This document shows positions 25,470 to 34,441 of a stretch of DNA of 64,000 bases, one piece after another (the first letter of the stretch is position 1; each line of letters opens with the position of its first letter). Source of the stretch: WTKG01 sp963735005 (GTDB lineage Bacteria > Actinomycetota > Actinomycetes > Actinomycetales > Demequinaceae); contig CAVTJA010000009.1 in the NCBI GenBank assembly GCA_963735005.1, positions 1 through 64,000 of the forward strand, written 5' to 3'. Made by a program: the position numbers and the translations under genes. The notes under the pieces are model-generated. The model saw only the letters and a program-made list of their open reading frames with translations, did not search any database and was not told the origin of the DNA.

Positions 25470-27566
25470 GTGACGACCACCGCGAGTCGAGGCTCCAGCA
25501 CCGAGGCGCCTGCCAGGGCAAAGCGCGCAGATATTCAAGTGCTGCGCGGCGTTGCCGTCCTGCTCGTTGTGTTGTTCCACATCCGCGCTCCCCACATGAG
25601 CGGCGGTTTCGTCGGCGTCGACGTGTTCTTCGTGGTCTCGGGGTTTCTGGTGGGCGGCGCTCTCGCGAGCGAGGCCATCTCGTCGGGCAGAATTGACTTC
25701 GCGGCGTTTTATGCGCGACGCGCGCGGAGAATCCTGCCGGCCGGGATGCTCACGATCGGCGTCGTGGCCATTGCGGTTGCCTTGACGATCAGCCCGTTGC
25801 GGAACTTGCTCTGGGGACGGCCATTCTTTGAAGCGAGCCTCGGAAAGGACGCGCTTGCGGCGACCGCGTACGTTCCCAATCTCTGGTTCATGCGGGAGGG
25901 GAATGAATACGGCGCCACCACATCGAGCTCGCCCTACCTTCATTTCTGGTCACTCGGCGTGGAGGAACAGTTCTACATCGTCGCGCCCTTCGTCATCGCG
26001 ATCCTGTGGTTCGCGTCGCGCAAGCGCCTTGCGGCGTTCACGATCACGGTCTCTGCGCTCGGGGTCCTCAGTGTCCTGTATTCGCTCGCGGTTCACGCGA
26101 CCGACGGCAACATTGGCTACTTTGACCCACTGGGGCGAGCTTGGGAGCTGGTCGCAGGAGTGCTAGCTGCACTTGTGGCGACCCGCCTCGCGGCGAGGTG
26201 GACGACGCGGGCGGCCACGATCGCGACAGTTTCGGGGTTCGTAGGCGTGGGGCTTTCCGCGCTACTCATCGACGGCGAGCGCGGCTGGCCGCGCTGGACT
26301 GCGGTGCTGGTCGTCGCCGCCACAGCCCTCGTCTTGGTTGCCGGAAGCCGGTCCGCCAGTTTCGGCGTGGTCGCCCGCCCGCTCGCGTGGGTCGGCGACC
26401 GTTCGTATTCCTGGTATCTCTGGCACTGGCCCTTCCTCGTGATCGCCACCGCGATCTCCGACGCGCCAGTCAGGCGGCTCGAACTCGGTGTCGTCGCGTT
26501 AGTCTCCTTGGCGGTGGCGGACCAGCAGTACCGGTGGGTGGAGAGGCCTGCGATGCGGTGGCCCGTGCGCACCAGGGCTGACCGGCGCAAGGTTTGGCAT
26601 CGGTCGACCGCGTTCATCGCGCTCGCGGTGGTGGCGATCGGTGCGTCGAGCGCATGGTCCCATCAACGCGTTGCGAGTTCGGGCGCGAACCTCGTGGCGC
26701 CGCCGCTCGCCGATGCCGAGGTGGTTTCGGTGCCGGATTGGTCGCAGCCGCAGGCGTACGTGCCAGCCGATCTCGGTGTGCCCGAGCTCGAATTCGCAAC
26801 CACCGTGCCCTTCAACATTCGTCCAAAACTGGCCGACGCGGGGACCGACGTGGCGGCGTACTTCGACGACGGCTGCCAGGTCAAGAGCGACCAGCGCCTT
26901 GATCCACTCCCGGAGTGTTCGTACGGAGGTGGCGACACGACGATCGTGCTCTTTGGGGACTCGCACGCCGCCCATTGGTACGGCGCGCTCGAACCCTGGA
27001 TCGAGCGCGGCGACGTCACGGTGTTCCCGGTTACCGCGGCCGGGTGCATGCCCGTCCCGATTCCTGCCGACACGAAGCGGCCAGGCTGTACCGAGTGGCG
27101 CTCCAAGGCGTTGGCGCGCATCGCCCAGTTGAAGCCCGATATCGTGATCGTTGGGGCGCGGTACCAGGGCGTGGGCAACAGCGAGAGTCGTGGAAAGCAA
27201 CTCGCCCGCGGCATGGCCACGGTCTTGCCACCACTCGTCGCCAACAGTCGGGTGTACTACATCGTTGACAATCCGGCGATGGCACAGGGTGCGCCGGCGT
27301 GTGCCGCGGAACATGGTCTGGACGTTCTGCGCTGCGGTTTACCCGCTGACGAGGCGATCTCAGCGGTGGCGGAACGCACCGCGGCGCAGGCGGCGATCGA
27401 GGCAGGCGCCTCGTACGTGAACCTCAACCCCTACATCTGCAACCCCGATCGCTGCGACGTAGTGCTGGGCGACGTGATGATCTACCGCGACAACGACCAC
27501 CTCACGCAGCGGTTTGTCGCGACCCTGTGGCGCCCATTCGGCGCCGCTATCGGCCTCACTGAGTAG
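25470..27566 (+). CDS. Acyltransferase-3 / SGNH fusion protein (OafA-like)
   Basis: 698-residue membrane O-acyltransferase. N-terminal acyltransferase-3 domain (about 20-375) with ten or so helices, catalytic His in VVLFHIRAPHMSGGFVGVDVFF and the FYARRARRILPA motif. C-terminal extracytoplasmic SGNH domain (about 470-695): GDSHAAHWYGAL (nucleophile Ser), GARYQGVGNS and the terminal DNDHLTQRF with the Asp-x-x-His of the triad. Proteins of this build move an acyl group across the membrane and O-acetylate cell-surface polysaccharide or peptidoglycan. GTG 25470 with GAGGGGA 6-7 nt upstream. Acceptor unknown. Confidence 0.93.
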   Translation: MTTTASRGSSTEAPARAKRADIQVLRGVAVLLVVLFHIRAPHMSGGFVGVDVFFVVSGFLVGGALASEAISSGRIDFAAFYARRARRILPAGMLTIGVVAIAVALTISPLRNLLWGRPFFEASLGKDALAATAYVPNLWFMREGNEYGATTSSSPYLHFWSLGVEEQFYIVAPFVIAILWFASRKRLAAFTITVSALGVLSVLYSLAVHATDGNIGYFDPLGRAWELVAGVLAALVATRLAARWTTRAATIATVSGFVGVGLSALLIDGERGWPRWTAVLVVAATALVLVAGSRSASFGVVARPLAWVGDRSYSWYLWHWPFLVIATAISDAPVRRLELGVVALVSLAVADQQYRWVERPAMRWPVRTRADRRKVWHRSTAFIALAVVAIGASSAWSHQRVASSGANLVAPPLADAEVVSVPDWSQPQAYVPADLGVPELEFATTVPFNIRPKLADAGTDVAAYFDDGCQVKSDQRLDPLPECSYGGGDTTIVLFGDSHAAHWYGALEPWIERGDVTVFPVTAAGCMPVPIPADTKRPGCTEWRSKALARIAQLKPDIVIVGARYQGVGNSESRGKQLARGMATVLPPLVANSRVYYIVDNPAMAQGAPACAAEHGLDVLRCGLPADEAISAVAERTAAQAAIEAGASYVNLNPYICNPDRCDVVLGDVMIYRDNDHLTQRFVATLWRPFGAAIGLTE

Positions 27567-27579
27567 GCCATAGCCGCGC

Positions 27580-27617
27580 CGAGGGCATCGCGCTTGTCAA
27601 AAGCCGCCATGCCCTCG
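27580..27617. terminator. Inverted repeat between convergent genes
   Basis: CGAGGGCAT and ATGCCCTCG form a 9-bp perfect stem with a 20-nt loop, between the end of the acyltransferase gene and the end of the DEAD-box helicase gene. Possible bidirectional terminator. Confidence 0.4.
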
Positions 27618-29249
27618 ACACGTGTGTGAAACCGGGATTGCTATTCCGCGGAGGACGCGCCTCCGCCAGTGCGACGACGGCTGCGCTGGCGCCGCTGGCC
27701 GCCGCCCGCACCCCCTGCGGGTTCGTTCGCGCGCTGGCGTTCTGCGCGCGGCTCGCCGCCGCCGGAGCCGCCGCGGCCGCCACCACCGCCACGGCCGCCA
27801 CGTGCGCGACCGCCACCCGAGCCGGAGCCGGAGCCGGAGACCTGACCCGCCGCGTCCGCCACGGTCGCCGCCGCGTCCGCCACGGTCGCCGCCGCGTCCA
27901 CCCGACCCGCCACGTCCGCCACGGTCGCCGCCGGGCTTCTTGCCGGTCTCGCCAAGGTCGTCGATGCGCTCGGCGCTCAGGCCCTCACGCGTGCGCTTGT
28001 CGCGCGGGAGGCGGCCGGTGGTGCCTGTGGGGATGTTGCACTCTGCGTACAGGTGCGGCGAGTTGGAGTAGGTCTCCTCTGGCTCGGGGTAACCGAGGTC
28101 GAGGGTGCGGTCGATCATGCCCCAGCGGGGCAGGTCGTCCCAGTCGACGAACGTGACAGCGATGCCGGTCTTGCCCGCGCGGCCGGTACGGCCAATGCGG
28201 TGCAGGTAGATCTTCTCGTCCTCCGGGCACTGGTAGTTGATGACGTGGGTGACGTCGTCAACGTCGATGCCGCGCGCCGCGACGTCGGTCGCGACGAGCA
28301 CATCGATCTTGCCGGTGCGGAACGCGCGAAGCGCCTGCTCGCGGGCGCCCTGGCCAAGGTCGCCGTGGATGGCGCCCGCCGCGAAGCCGCGGTCCTGGAG
28401 GTCATCGCTGACCTTGGAGGCAGTGCGCTTGGTGCGGGCGAACACCACGGTCAGGCCACGGCCCTCGGACTGCAGGATGCGGGCGAGCACCTCGACCTTG
28501 TCCATCGCGTGGGCGCGGTACACGAACTGCGTGGTGGCCTTGACCGTCGCGCCGTCGTCGTCAGGGTCCGCCGCGCGGATGTGCGTGGGCTGGGTCATGT
28601 AGCGGCGCGCGAGCGTCACGATGGCGCCCGGCATGGTGGCCGAGAACAGCATCGTGTGGCGGGACGCGGGAGTCGCGCCCAGCAGCTTCTCGACGTCCGG
28701 CAGGAAGCCGAGGTCGAGCATCTCGTCGGCCTCGTCAAGCACCGCAGTCTTCACGTAGCGCAGGTCAAGGTGGCCCTGGTTCATGAGGTCGATGAGGCGC
28801 CCGGGGGTTCCCACGACCACCTCGACGCCCTTGTTGAGGGCCTCGATCTGCGGCTCGTAGGCGCGGCCGCCGTAGATCTGTGCGATGCGGATGTTGCGCT
28901 TCTTGGACGCGGTCTCGAGGTCACCGGCAACCTGCACCGCGAGCTCGCGGGTAGGCGCGACGACGAGCGCCTGCGGCTTCCCGGGAGCGTCAAGCTGGTC
29001 CCAGCCCGGCTCGCCTGGCGCGATGGCGCGGTGCAGCAACGGAATGCCGAACCCGAGCGTCTTTCCCGTGCCGGTCTTTGCCTGGCCGATGATGTCGTGC
29101 CCTGCGAGCGCGACGGGCAGCGTCATGGCCTGGATGGCGAAGGGGTGGGTGATGCCGTCTTCCGCTAGCGCCTCGATGATGTCGGGGCGAATGGGGAAGT
29201 CGGCGAAGGTCTTGTCTTGTACTTGCACACTGGCGTGCGTATCCGTCAT
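27597..29249 (-). CDS. DEAD-box ATP-dependent RNA helicase, tail frameshifted
   Basis: RNA helicase of the cold-shock/ribosome-assembly type. ATG 29249 (MTDTHASVQVQDKTFADFP) is chosen over a longer start; AAGGAC is 10 nt upstream. Motifs: Q-motif FADFPIRPDII..HPFAIQ, Walker A AKTGTGKT, PTRELAVQ, DEAD in AVLDEADEMLDLGF, SAT, VVFARTKRTA, ATDVAARGIDVDDVTHVINY, HRIGRTGRAG. The tail is a Gly-Arg-Asp (RGG-type) repeat. In the present frame the last 75 residues turn into an Arg/Trp-rich run ending at 27597, whereas another frame continues SGSGSGSGGGRARGG...RRRTGGG and stops at 27641, a normal end for the family. A 1-nt indel near 27840 is therefore likely, and the true stop is 27641. Confidence 0.93.
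   Translation of the reverse strand: MTDTHASVQVQDKTFADFPIRPDIIEALAEDGITHPFAIQAMTLPVALAGHDIIGQAKTGTGKTLGFGIPLLHRAIAPGEPGWDQLDAPGKPQALVVAPTRELAVQVAGDLETASKKRNIRIAQIYGGRAYEPQIEALNKGVEVVVGTPGRLIDLMNQGHLDLRYVKTAVLDEADEMLDLGFLPDVEKLLGATPASRHTMLFSATMPGAIVTLARRYMTQPTHIRAADPDDDGATVKATTQFVYRAHAMDKVEVLARILQSEGRGLTVVFARTKRTASKVSDDLQDRGFAAGAIHGDLGQGAREQALRAFRTGKIDVLVATDVAARGIDVDDVTHVINYQCPEDEKIYLHRIGRTGRAGKTGIAVTFVDWDDLPRWGMIDRTLDLGYPEPEETYSNSPHLYAECNIPTGTTGRLPRDKRTREGLSAERIDDLGETGKKPGGDRGGRGGSGGRGGDRGGRGGDRGGRGGSGLRLRLRLGWRSRTWRPWRWWRPRRLRRRRAARRTPARERTRRGCGRRPAAPAQPSSHWRRRVLRGIAIPVSHTCRGHGGF
27848..27932. repeat. 21-bp tandem repeat encoding RGG units
   Basis: Unit CGCGTCCGCCACGGTCGCCGC occurs twice in tandem at 27851-27892, with diverged copies on both sides. 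It encodes GGDRGGRGG repeats in the RNA helicase tail; slippage here could explain the nearby frame loss. Confidence 0.7.
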
Positions 29250-29427
29250 GCGGGTATGTCCTTGTGATTCGGGGGCGCTCAGGCGCTCCATATCGGCAGG
29301 TAGCCGATCGCGAATCATCTCCATCGCGGCTCGTCGCTATCAACAGCGGTACCGCGCTACACATGACGACCGGTCAACCTAGGTCAAGCCAAGTGTACCC
29401 CGCGGGGCGCGCGCGGCGCGGGACGCC

Positions 29428-29433
29428 TATTCT
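29428..29433 (+). promoter_or_regulatory. -10 element TATTCT for gntK (leaderless)
   Basis: TATTCT ends 7 nt before ATG 29441, supporting this start over farther upstream in-frame codons. Confidence 0.45.
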
Positions 29434-29440
29434 TGAGGCC

Positions 29441-29956
29441 ATGCGCTACGTCGTCATGGGCGTGACCGGGTGCGGCAAGACCACCGTCGGCCGCGCGCTC
29501 GCCGAGGCCCTCGGCCTGCCGTTCGCCGACGCCGACGACCTCCACCCGGCGGCGAACATCGTCAAGATGGCCGCAGGCATCCCGCTGAACGACGACGACC
29601 GCGCGCCCTGGCTCCGCGACGTGGCTGCATGGCTCGCTGCCCAGAAGCACGGGGGAGTGATCGCGTGTTCCGCGCTCAAGCGTGCCTACCGCGATGTGAT
29701 CCGCGCCGACGCGCCCGACGCCGCGTTCGTGCATCTCGCGGCGCCGCAGGACGTGCTCGAGGAGCGAGTGCGCCAACGCCATATCGCCGACGGCCACTTT
29801 GCCCCCGTGGGAATTCTCGACGGGCAGTACCGCGACCTCGAGCCGCTGGGCGCCGCGGAGGACGGCGTCGAGTTGGACGTGGACGCGCTCGACGCGCGCG
29901 CAGCCTCAGACGCCGCCATCGCGTGGGCGCGCGCCTGGACGGCTCACGAGCGCTAG
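29441..29956 (+). CDS. gntK: Gluconokinase
   Basis: 171-residue GntK phosphorylates D-gluconate to 6-phosphogluconate for the pentose phosphate or Entner-Doudoroff route. P-loop GVTGCGKTTVGRALA (residues 7-21), then FADADDLHPAANIVKMAAGIPLNDDDRAPWL, the family signature for gluconate binding, and CSALKRAYRDVIR. Length and motifs match E. coli GntK. ATG 29441 is chosen by similarity and by TATTCT upstream; no upstream ribosome-binding site except a weak TTGAGG. Ends in CTAG shared with the convergent DUF3107 gene. Confidence 0.95.
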   Translation: MRYVVMGVTGCGKTTVGRALAEALGLPFADADDLHPAANIVKMAAGIPLNDDDRAPWLRDVAAWLAAQKHGGVIACSALKRAYRDVIRADAPDAAFVHLAAPQDVLEERVRQRHIADGHFAPVGILDGQYRDLEPLGAAEDGVELDVDALDARAASDAAIAWARAWTAHER

Positions 29957-30171
29957 CCGCCGAAGCCGACCCGGCGCTTGGACTCCTCGCCGATCTCGAC
30001 ATAAGCCAGGGCGCCCGGCGGGACGATGATGCGTCGGCCCTTGTTGTCCGTGAGCTCGAGCGGGCCGCCCGCCAGCGCGGCCGTAACGGCCTTTGCCACG
30101 TCGTCGGCCGAGTCATCCGTCTCTAGGAAGACCTCGCGGGACACGTTCTGAATGCCGATTCTGACGTCCAC
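29953..30171 (-). CDS. DUF3107 protein
   Basis: 72 residues, compact ferredoxin-like beta-alpha-beta protein found almost only in actinobacteria. DVRIGIQNVSREVFLETDDSADDVAKAV at the N-terminus and RRIIVPPGALAYVEIGEE at the C-terminus match DUF3107. GTG 30171 is preceded by CAGGAGGCAAAG, a good ribosome-binding site. Physiological role unknown. Overlaps gntK by the four bases CTAG at its stop. Confidence 0.9.
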   Translation of the reverse strand: MDVRIGIQNVSREVFLETDDSADDVAKAVTAALAGGPLELTDNKGRRIIVPPGALAYVEIGEESKRRVGFGG

Positions 30172-30207
30172 CTTTGCCTCCTGAATTACGTCGCTGTTCC
30201 TAAGAAC

Positions 30208-30213
30208 TATCGT
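30208..30213 (+). promoter_or_regulatory. -10 element TATCGT
   Basis: TATCGT ends 6 nt before ATG 30220; the six bases between, AGGGGG, could also act as a ribosome-binding site if the transcript began earlier. Confidence 0.4.
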
Positions 30214-30219
30214 AGGGGG

Positions 30220-31245
30220 ATGGTTTCCCTGACCCGCGGCGGTTTCTCGCTCAGAGGAAGCAAGACTCCACCGTGGTATTTGGTCGGCGTGATCGTCATC
30301 GTCGCCTTCGCGGTGGGGGTGGGCGCGGGGTGGCTGACCGGCGTCCTACCCGGCGTCATCCGCAACCTCAAGGCGGAGCCGAGCCCAAGCGCGAGCCCGG
30401 AGCCGTCGGCCCCGGTGACCGTGGGCCCGCCCGTTCCCGCGGATCAATACCCACCGATTGTCAGAGCGATGGACCCGGACGACGCGCTCGCGGGCCTCAA
30501 CTCTCTCGACATCCCGCTGACGGGCACGGGAAACATGACCCCGGTCCCGGGCGTGGACGAGGCGGCTCCGACCGGGATCACGCGGTGGGTACGGTTCGAG
30601 GTTGAGGAGGGACTGCCGGTCGCCGATACCGTCGTATCGGATTACATGCTCAGCATCCTCAACGACCCCCGCGGGTGGGGCGCGGGCGGCTCGCAGACAT
30701 TCGCCCGCACCGAGGGCGTGCCCGAAATCCGATTCCTGATCGTGACCCCGCAAACCGCCGCGGCGCTGTGCGAGCGGCCGCACGACCCATTCACGGTTCC
30801 GGTGGGACCCGTCGACGAAATTGAGCTTCCCGACCTCGCGTCGACCCTCGGCTCGCCGCCCGACGCCGACCAGAAGAACCCCGGCGACAAGGCGAAGGCC
30901 AAGGCTGCGGCCGAGGTCGAGGCGATCCCCACGCCGACGCCCACCGGACCCTCGCCCGAGGAGATCACGCCGTCGTGCGCCGACCAGGGTCTCGTTGTTA
31001 TCAACGCCTACTACTGGGCGGCCGGGGTCGCCGCCTTCGCCGACGACCGGGCGTCCGCCCGCGCCTGGCTGATCAACCACTTCGTCGGTCATTACCGCGC
31101 CTTGCCGGACGAGCCGTGCCACCCGTCCGGCAAGGCGCCCGCCGCGACGGTGATGGTGGATCACTTCTTTGACATCTCTCCGTGCACCCCGCAGGCCTGG
31201 CCGTATCCCGACGGATACCAAGGAGAGGCGCAGGCGGACGGCTAG
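30220..31245 (+). CDS. Membrane-anchored protein of unknown function
   Basis: 341 residues. One N-terminal transmembrane helix after a short basic segment (TPPWYLVGVIVIVAFAVGVGAGWLTGVLPGVI), then a Ser-Pro linker (EPSPSASPEPSAPVTVGPP) and an extracytoplasmic domain of about 270 residues. Conserved-looking parts are ITRWVRFEVEEGLPV, GWGAGGSQTF, LIVTPQTAAALC, and the C-terminal RAWLINHFVGHYRALPD..PAATVMVDHFFDI. Four Cys could form two disulfides. No family recognised. Upstream neighbour on the same strand of adnA. Confidence 0.75.
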   Translation: MVSLTRGGFSLRGSKTPPWYLVGVIVIVAFAVGVGAGWLTGVLPGVIRNLKAEPSPSASPEPSAPVTVGPPVPADQYPPIVRAMDPDDALAGLNSLDIPLTGTGNMTPVPGVDEAAPTGITRWVRFEVEEGLPVADTVVSDYMLSILNDPRGWGAGGSQTFARTEGVPEIRFLIVTPQTAAALCERPHDPFTVPVGPVDEIELPDLASTLGSPPDADQKNPGDKAKAKAAAEVEAIPTPTPTGPSPEEITPSCADQGLVVINAYYWAAGVAAFADDRASARAWLINHFVGHYRALPDEPCHPSGKAPAATVMVDHFFDISPCTPQAWPYPDGYQGEAQADG

Positions 31246-31297
31246 ACCTGGCGCGCGGCACCGCGCGGATGTCGCCCGCCAGTGGTGGGATAGACCC

Positions 31298-34200
31298 ATG
31301 ACCGTCGTGCGCCTCGAGCCGCCTGCCAAGGCGCCCGTGGCGCCCGCGCTCGACAGCCACCAGGCCGCCGTCGTCGAGCACCTGCGCCAGGGCGCCACGG
31401 GCGCTGCCGTGCTGGGGGAGGCGGGCAGTGGCAAGACCACCCTTGCGGTCGCGCTCGCGGCAGCTGCGGCGACCGAGCTCGCACTGCCGCCCGAACGCGT
31501 TCTGGTGCTCGCGGCCACGCGCATAGGCGCGGCCCAGCTCCGCGACCGGGTGTCCGCGGCGATGGGGGTGCCCACGGGGGCGCCCACGGTGAGGACGGTC
31601 GCATCGGCCGCCTTCGCGGTGCTGCGCGCCCGCGCCGGGGCGGATGGCCAGCCAGCCCCCGTACTCGTGTCCGGCGCGGACCAGGACGCCGTGCTGCGGG
31701 ACCTGCTCGCAGGCCACTCCAGGGGCGAGGGCGCTGCACCCGACTGGGCCGACGTGGTGCCGCCGGAGGCCACGCGGCTCGCGGGCTTCCGCGCCGAGCT
31801 ACGGGACCTGATCATGCGCGCGGTCGAGGCAAACTGGGGGCCGGACCGCCTGCGCGCCGAGGGCGAGCGGTGGGGCCGGCCCGAGTGGGTCGCGGCGGCC
31901 TCCGTGTACCAGGAGTACGAGCAGGTGATGGAGCTCGCGACGGGCCCGGCGGACCAAGGCGCGCGTTACGACCCGGCCGGTGTCGTTGCCGCCGCCGCGG
32001 ACCTGCTGCGTTCGTGGCCCGGCGCGTCGGCGCCGTCGTGGGACGTGGTAGTGGTCGACGACGCCCACGACGCGACGGTTGCGGGCTGGGACCTCATGGC
32101 GGTCATGGCGGGCGCTGGTGCGCGGGTGTTTGCGCTTGGCTCCGCAGACGAGGCCGTCCAGGGCTACCGAGGCGCCGTCCCGTCGCGGCTCTCCGACGCC
32201 AGCGCGGCCGCCCCCGCCGGGCTTGGCCTCGAGCGCTTCGAGCTTGGAGGGTCGCATCGGCAGGAGGGTACGTTGCTCGCTGGCGCGCGGCTCATCGCCG
32301 CTCGCGTGCCGGTGATCGGGGGCGCCACCTCGCGGCCGCGCACAGACGTCGCGGGCGACGGCAGCGTCGCTCTCATCGAGGCCGCTAGCAGGCACGCCGA
32401 GGCCCGCGCGATCGCGGTGGAGCTGCGCCGCGCGCGCGCAGGCTCCGGCGGCGATCCCGTCCCGTGGTCGCAGCTGGCGGTCATCGCGCCAAGCGGCGCG
32501 GACGTGCGCGCGCTGCGGTCCGCGCTCGCGGCGATGGACGTGCCGTGCGCGTCTGCCGCGGACGGCGCCGCGCTTCGGGACGAGCCCGCGGTAGCCGCGC
32601 TGCTGACGATGCTGCGGCTCGCGACCGGCGCCGAATGGACACCCGAGCTCGCGCACCGCGTGCTGATCTCCCGTGCGGTGGGACTCGACGCGCTCGGCGT
32701 GCGCCGGCTACGCCGCGCTCTATCGCGCGAGGAACGCGAGGCGGGCGGGACGCGCCCGGCTTCGGAACTCATTGTGGACGCGATGGGCGCCCCCGAGCGG
32801 CTGGCGACTCTGCGCGGCCCCGAGGCGGCGCGCGCGGCCCTCGCGGCACGTGCGGTGGCGGATGGCGCCGCTGTTGCCGCCCGCCCTGGCGCGACACCCG
32901 GCGCGGTGCTGTGGTCCATGTGGGCACGGCTGGGCGTCGCCGAGGCGTGGCGCGACGCCGCGCTGGCCGGTTCCACCCGTGACGACATCGACCTCGACGC
33001 CGTGATCGCGCTGATGCGGGTGGCGCAGCAGTACGGAGAGCGGCTGCGCGCCGGAGCCGTCACGGCCTTCGCCGACTACGTGGAGTCACAGGAGTTCGCA
33101 GCGGACTCGCTCGCGGCGCGCGGCTCCGCCGACGGCGTCGTGTTTGCGACCCCCGCCGCCGCGGCCGGGCGCGAATGGGACACCGTGGTGATTGCCGGCG
33201 TGGAGGAGGGCGGGTGGCCCAACCTGCGCCTGCGCGGTAGCGTCCTTGGCGCGCCCATGCTCCAGGACCTGGTGGTGGGGCGCGTCACCGACGCGAGCCC
33301 CCAGGGCTCAAGCTCGGCCGCATACCTTGCTGGCGCGCGCGAGGCCGTGCTCGCCGACGAGACCCGCGCCTTCCACGTGGCGCTCACCCGCGCTCGCCGC
33401 CGCACCGTGGTGACCTTCGTGTCAGATGACGAACTGCAGCCCTCGCGTTACGCCGCCTGGCTGCGGGCCGGGCTCGACGTCGAGGCAGTCACCGCAGATC
33501 AGGTGGGCGGGGTCTCGGACCTTCGCGACGCCGTGGCTGCGCTGCGCCGCGACGCCGGTGCCGACCCGACCGGCGCGGCCCTGCTCGCGCGGCTGGCTGC
33601 GGCGGGAGTGGCCGGTGCCGACCCGTCGTCCTGGTACGGCGCCGTCGCGCCCACGACCGACGAGCCGCTGTGGCGCGACGGCGAACAGGTGCGCGTGTCT
33701 CCGTCCAAGGTTGAGGCGGTCGAGACCTGCTCGCTCAAGTGGGCGCTCGAGTACTCGGGGGGCTCGCGCGAGGCGGCCGAGGCGCAGATGCTCGGCACGC
33801 TCATTCACGCGATCGCCGAGCAGCACCCGCGCGGAACGGCCCAGGAGCTCCACGCCGCGCTTGACGCGCGCTGGCACGAGATGGAGGCGCCCGCCAACTG
33901 GATCGGGCGGGCGTTGCGGCAACGCGCAGACCGCATCGTCGACCACCTCGCGGGCTACATCGCGGGTGTTGGCGCCGACGACGTGCGCACCGAAGAGACG
34001 ATGCGCGTCGAGATTGGCCGCGCGTTGCTGTCCGGCAGCGTCGACCGCCTGCACGTCACGGGGGACCTCGCCGAGATCGTCGACCTCAAGACCGGCAAGG
34101 CCGCCGTGAGCGAGGCCGAGGGCGCCGAGCACGCCCAGCTCGCGATGTACCAGCTCGCGGCTGAGCGCGGCGCCTTCGAGGGCGTCACGCGGGCCACGGG

Positions 34201-34441
34201 GGCCGAGCTCGTGTACATCGGCACCGCGAACAAGTCGGCGTCCATCCGCCGCCAGGACCACGTGGACGCGGGTGCGGCGGAGCAGCGGCTCGGGGACGTC
34301 GTGGACGCGATGGCTGGCCGGTCGTTCCACGCGACAACGGGCGTGCACTGCAAGCACTGCCCGGTGCGTCGCAGCTGCCCCGCGCAGCCCGAGGGTGGGC
34401 AGGTCGCTACCCGCTGGGGCGACGGCGAGGCTGCGCCGTGA
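31298..34441 (+). CDS. adnA: AdnA subunit of the AdnAB helicase-nuclease
   Basis: AdnAB resects DNA double-strand breaks in actinobacteria (the RecBCD/AddAB counterpart). 1047 residues. N-terminal UvrD-type motor with Walker A GEAGSGKTT (about 41-49), but motif II is VVVVDDAHD (residues 250-258), without the catalytic Glu of DEXX; the Arg/Gln motifs and TRARRRTVV (motif VI) follow. C-terminal RecB nuclease: LSGSVDRLHV and VDLKTGKAA (Asp929, Lys931). Four Cys (ETCSLKW near 812, then HCKHCPVRRSC near 1018) form the Fe-S staple of this nuclease class. ATG 31298 (TVVRLEPPAKAP) chosen over a longer frame that would overlap the previous gene. Overlaps adnB start by GTGA. Confidence 0.93.
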   Translation: MTVVRLEPPAKAPVAPALDSHQAAVVEHLRQGATGAAVLGEAGSGKTTLAVALAAAAATELALPPERVLVLAATRIGAAQLRDRVSAAMGVPTGAPTVRTVASAAFAVLRARAGADGQPAPVLVSGADQDAVLRDLLAGHSRGEGAAPDWADVVPPEATRLAGFRAELRDLIMRAVEANWGPDRLRAEGERWGRPEWVAAASVYQEYEQVMELATGPADQGARYDPAGVVAAAADLLRSWPGASAPSWDVVVVDDAHDATVAGWDLMAVMAGAGARVFALGSADEAVQGYRGAVPSRLSDASAAAPAGLGLERFELGGSHRQEGTLLAGARLIAARVPVIGGATSRPRTDVAGDGSVALIEAASRHAEARAIAVELRRARAGSGGDPVPWSQLAVIAPSGADVRALRSALAAMDVPCASAADGAALRDEPAVAALLTMLRLATGAEWTPELAHRVLISRAVGLDALGVRRLRRALSREEREAGGTRPASELIVDAMGAPERLATLRGPEAARAALAARAVADGAAVAARPGATPGAVLWSMWARLGVAEAWRDAALAGSTRDDIDLDAVIALMRVAQQYGERLRAGAVTAFADYVESQEFAADSLAARGSADGVVFATPAAAAGREWDTVVIAGVEEGGWPNLRLRGSVLGAPMLQDLVVGRVTDASPQGSSSAAYLAGAREAVLADETRAFHVALTRARRRTVVTFVSDDELQPSRYAAWLRAGLDVEAVTADQVGGVSDLRDAVAALRRDAGADPTGAALLARLAAAGVAGADPSSWYGAVAPTTDEPLWRDGEQVRVSPSKVEAVETCSLKWALEYSGGSREAAEAQMLGTLIHAIAEQHPRGTAQELHAALDARWHEMEAPANWIGRALRQRADRIVDHLAGYIAGVGADDVRTEETMRVEIGRALLSGSVDRLHVTGDLAEIVDLKTGKAAVSEAEGAEHAQLAMYQLAAERGAFEGVTRATGAELVYIGTANKSASIRRQDHVDAGAAEQRLGDVVDAMAGRSFHATTGVHCKHCPVRRSCPAQPEGGQVATRWGDGEAAP

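Noticed and set aside
30346..31815. Minus-strand 489-aa open frame
   Set aside because: Antisense to the 30.2-kb membrane-anchored gene and adnA; random-like composition.
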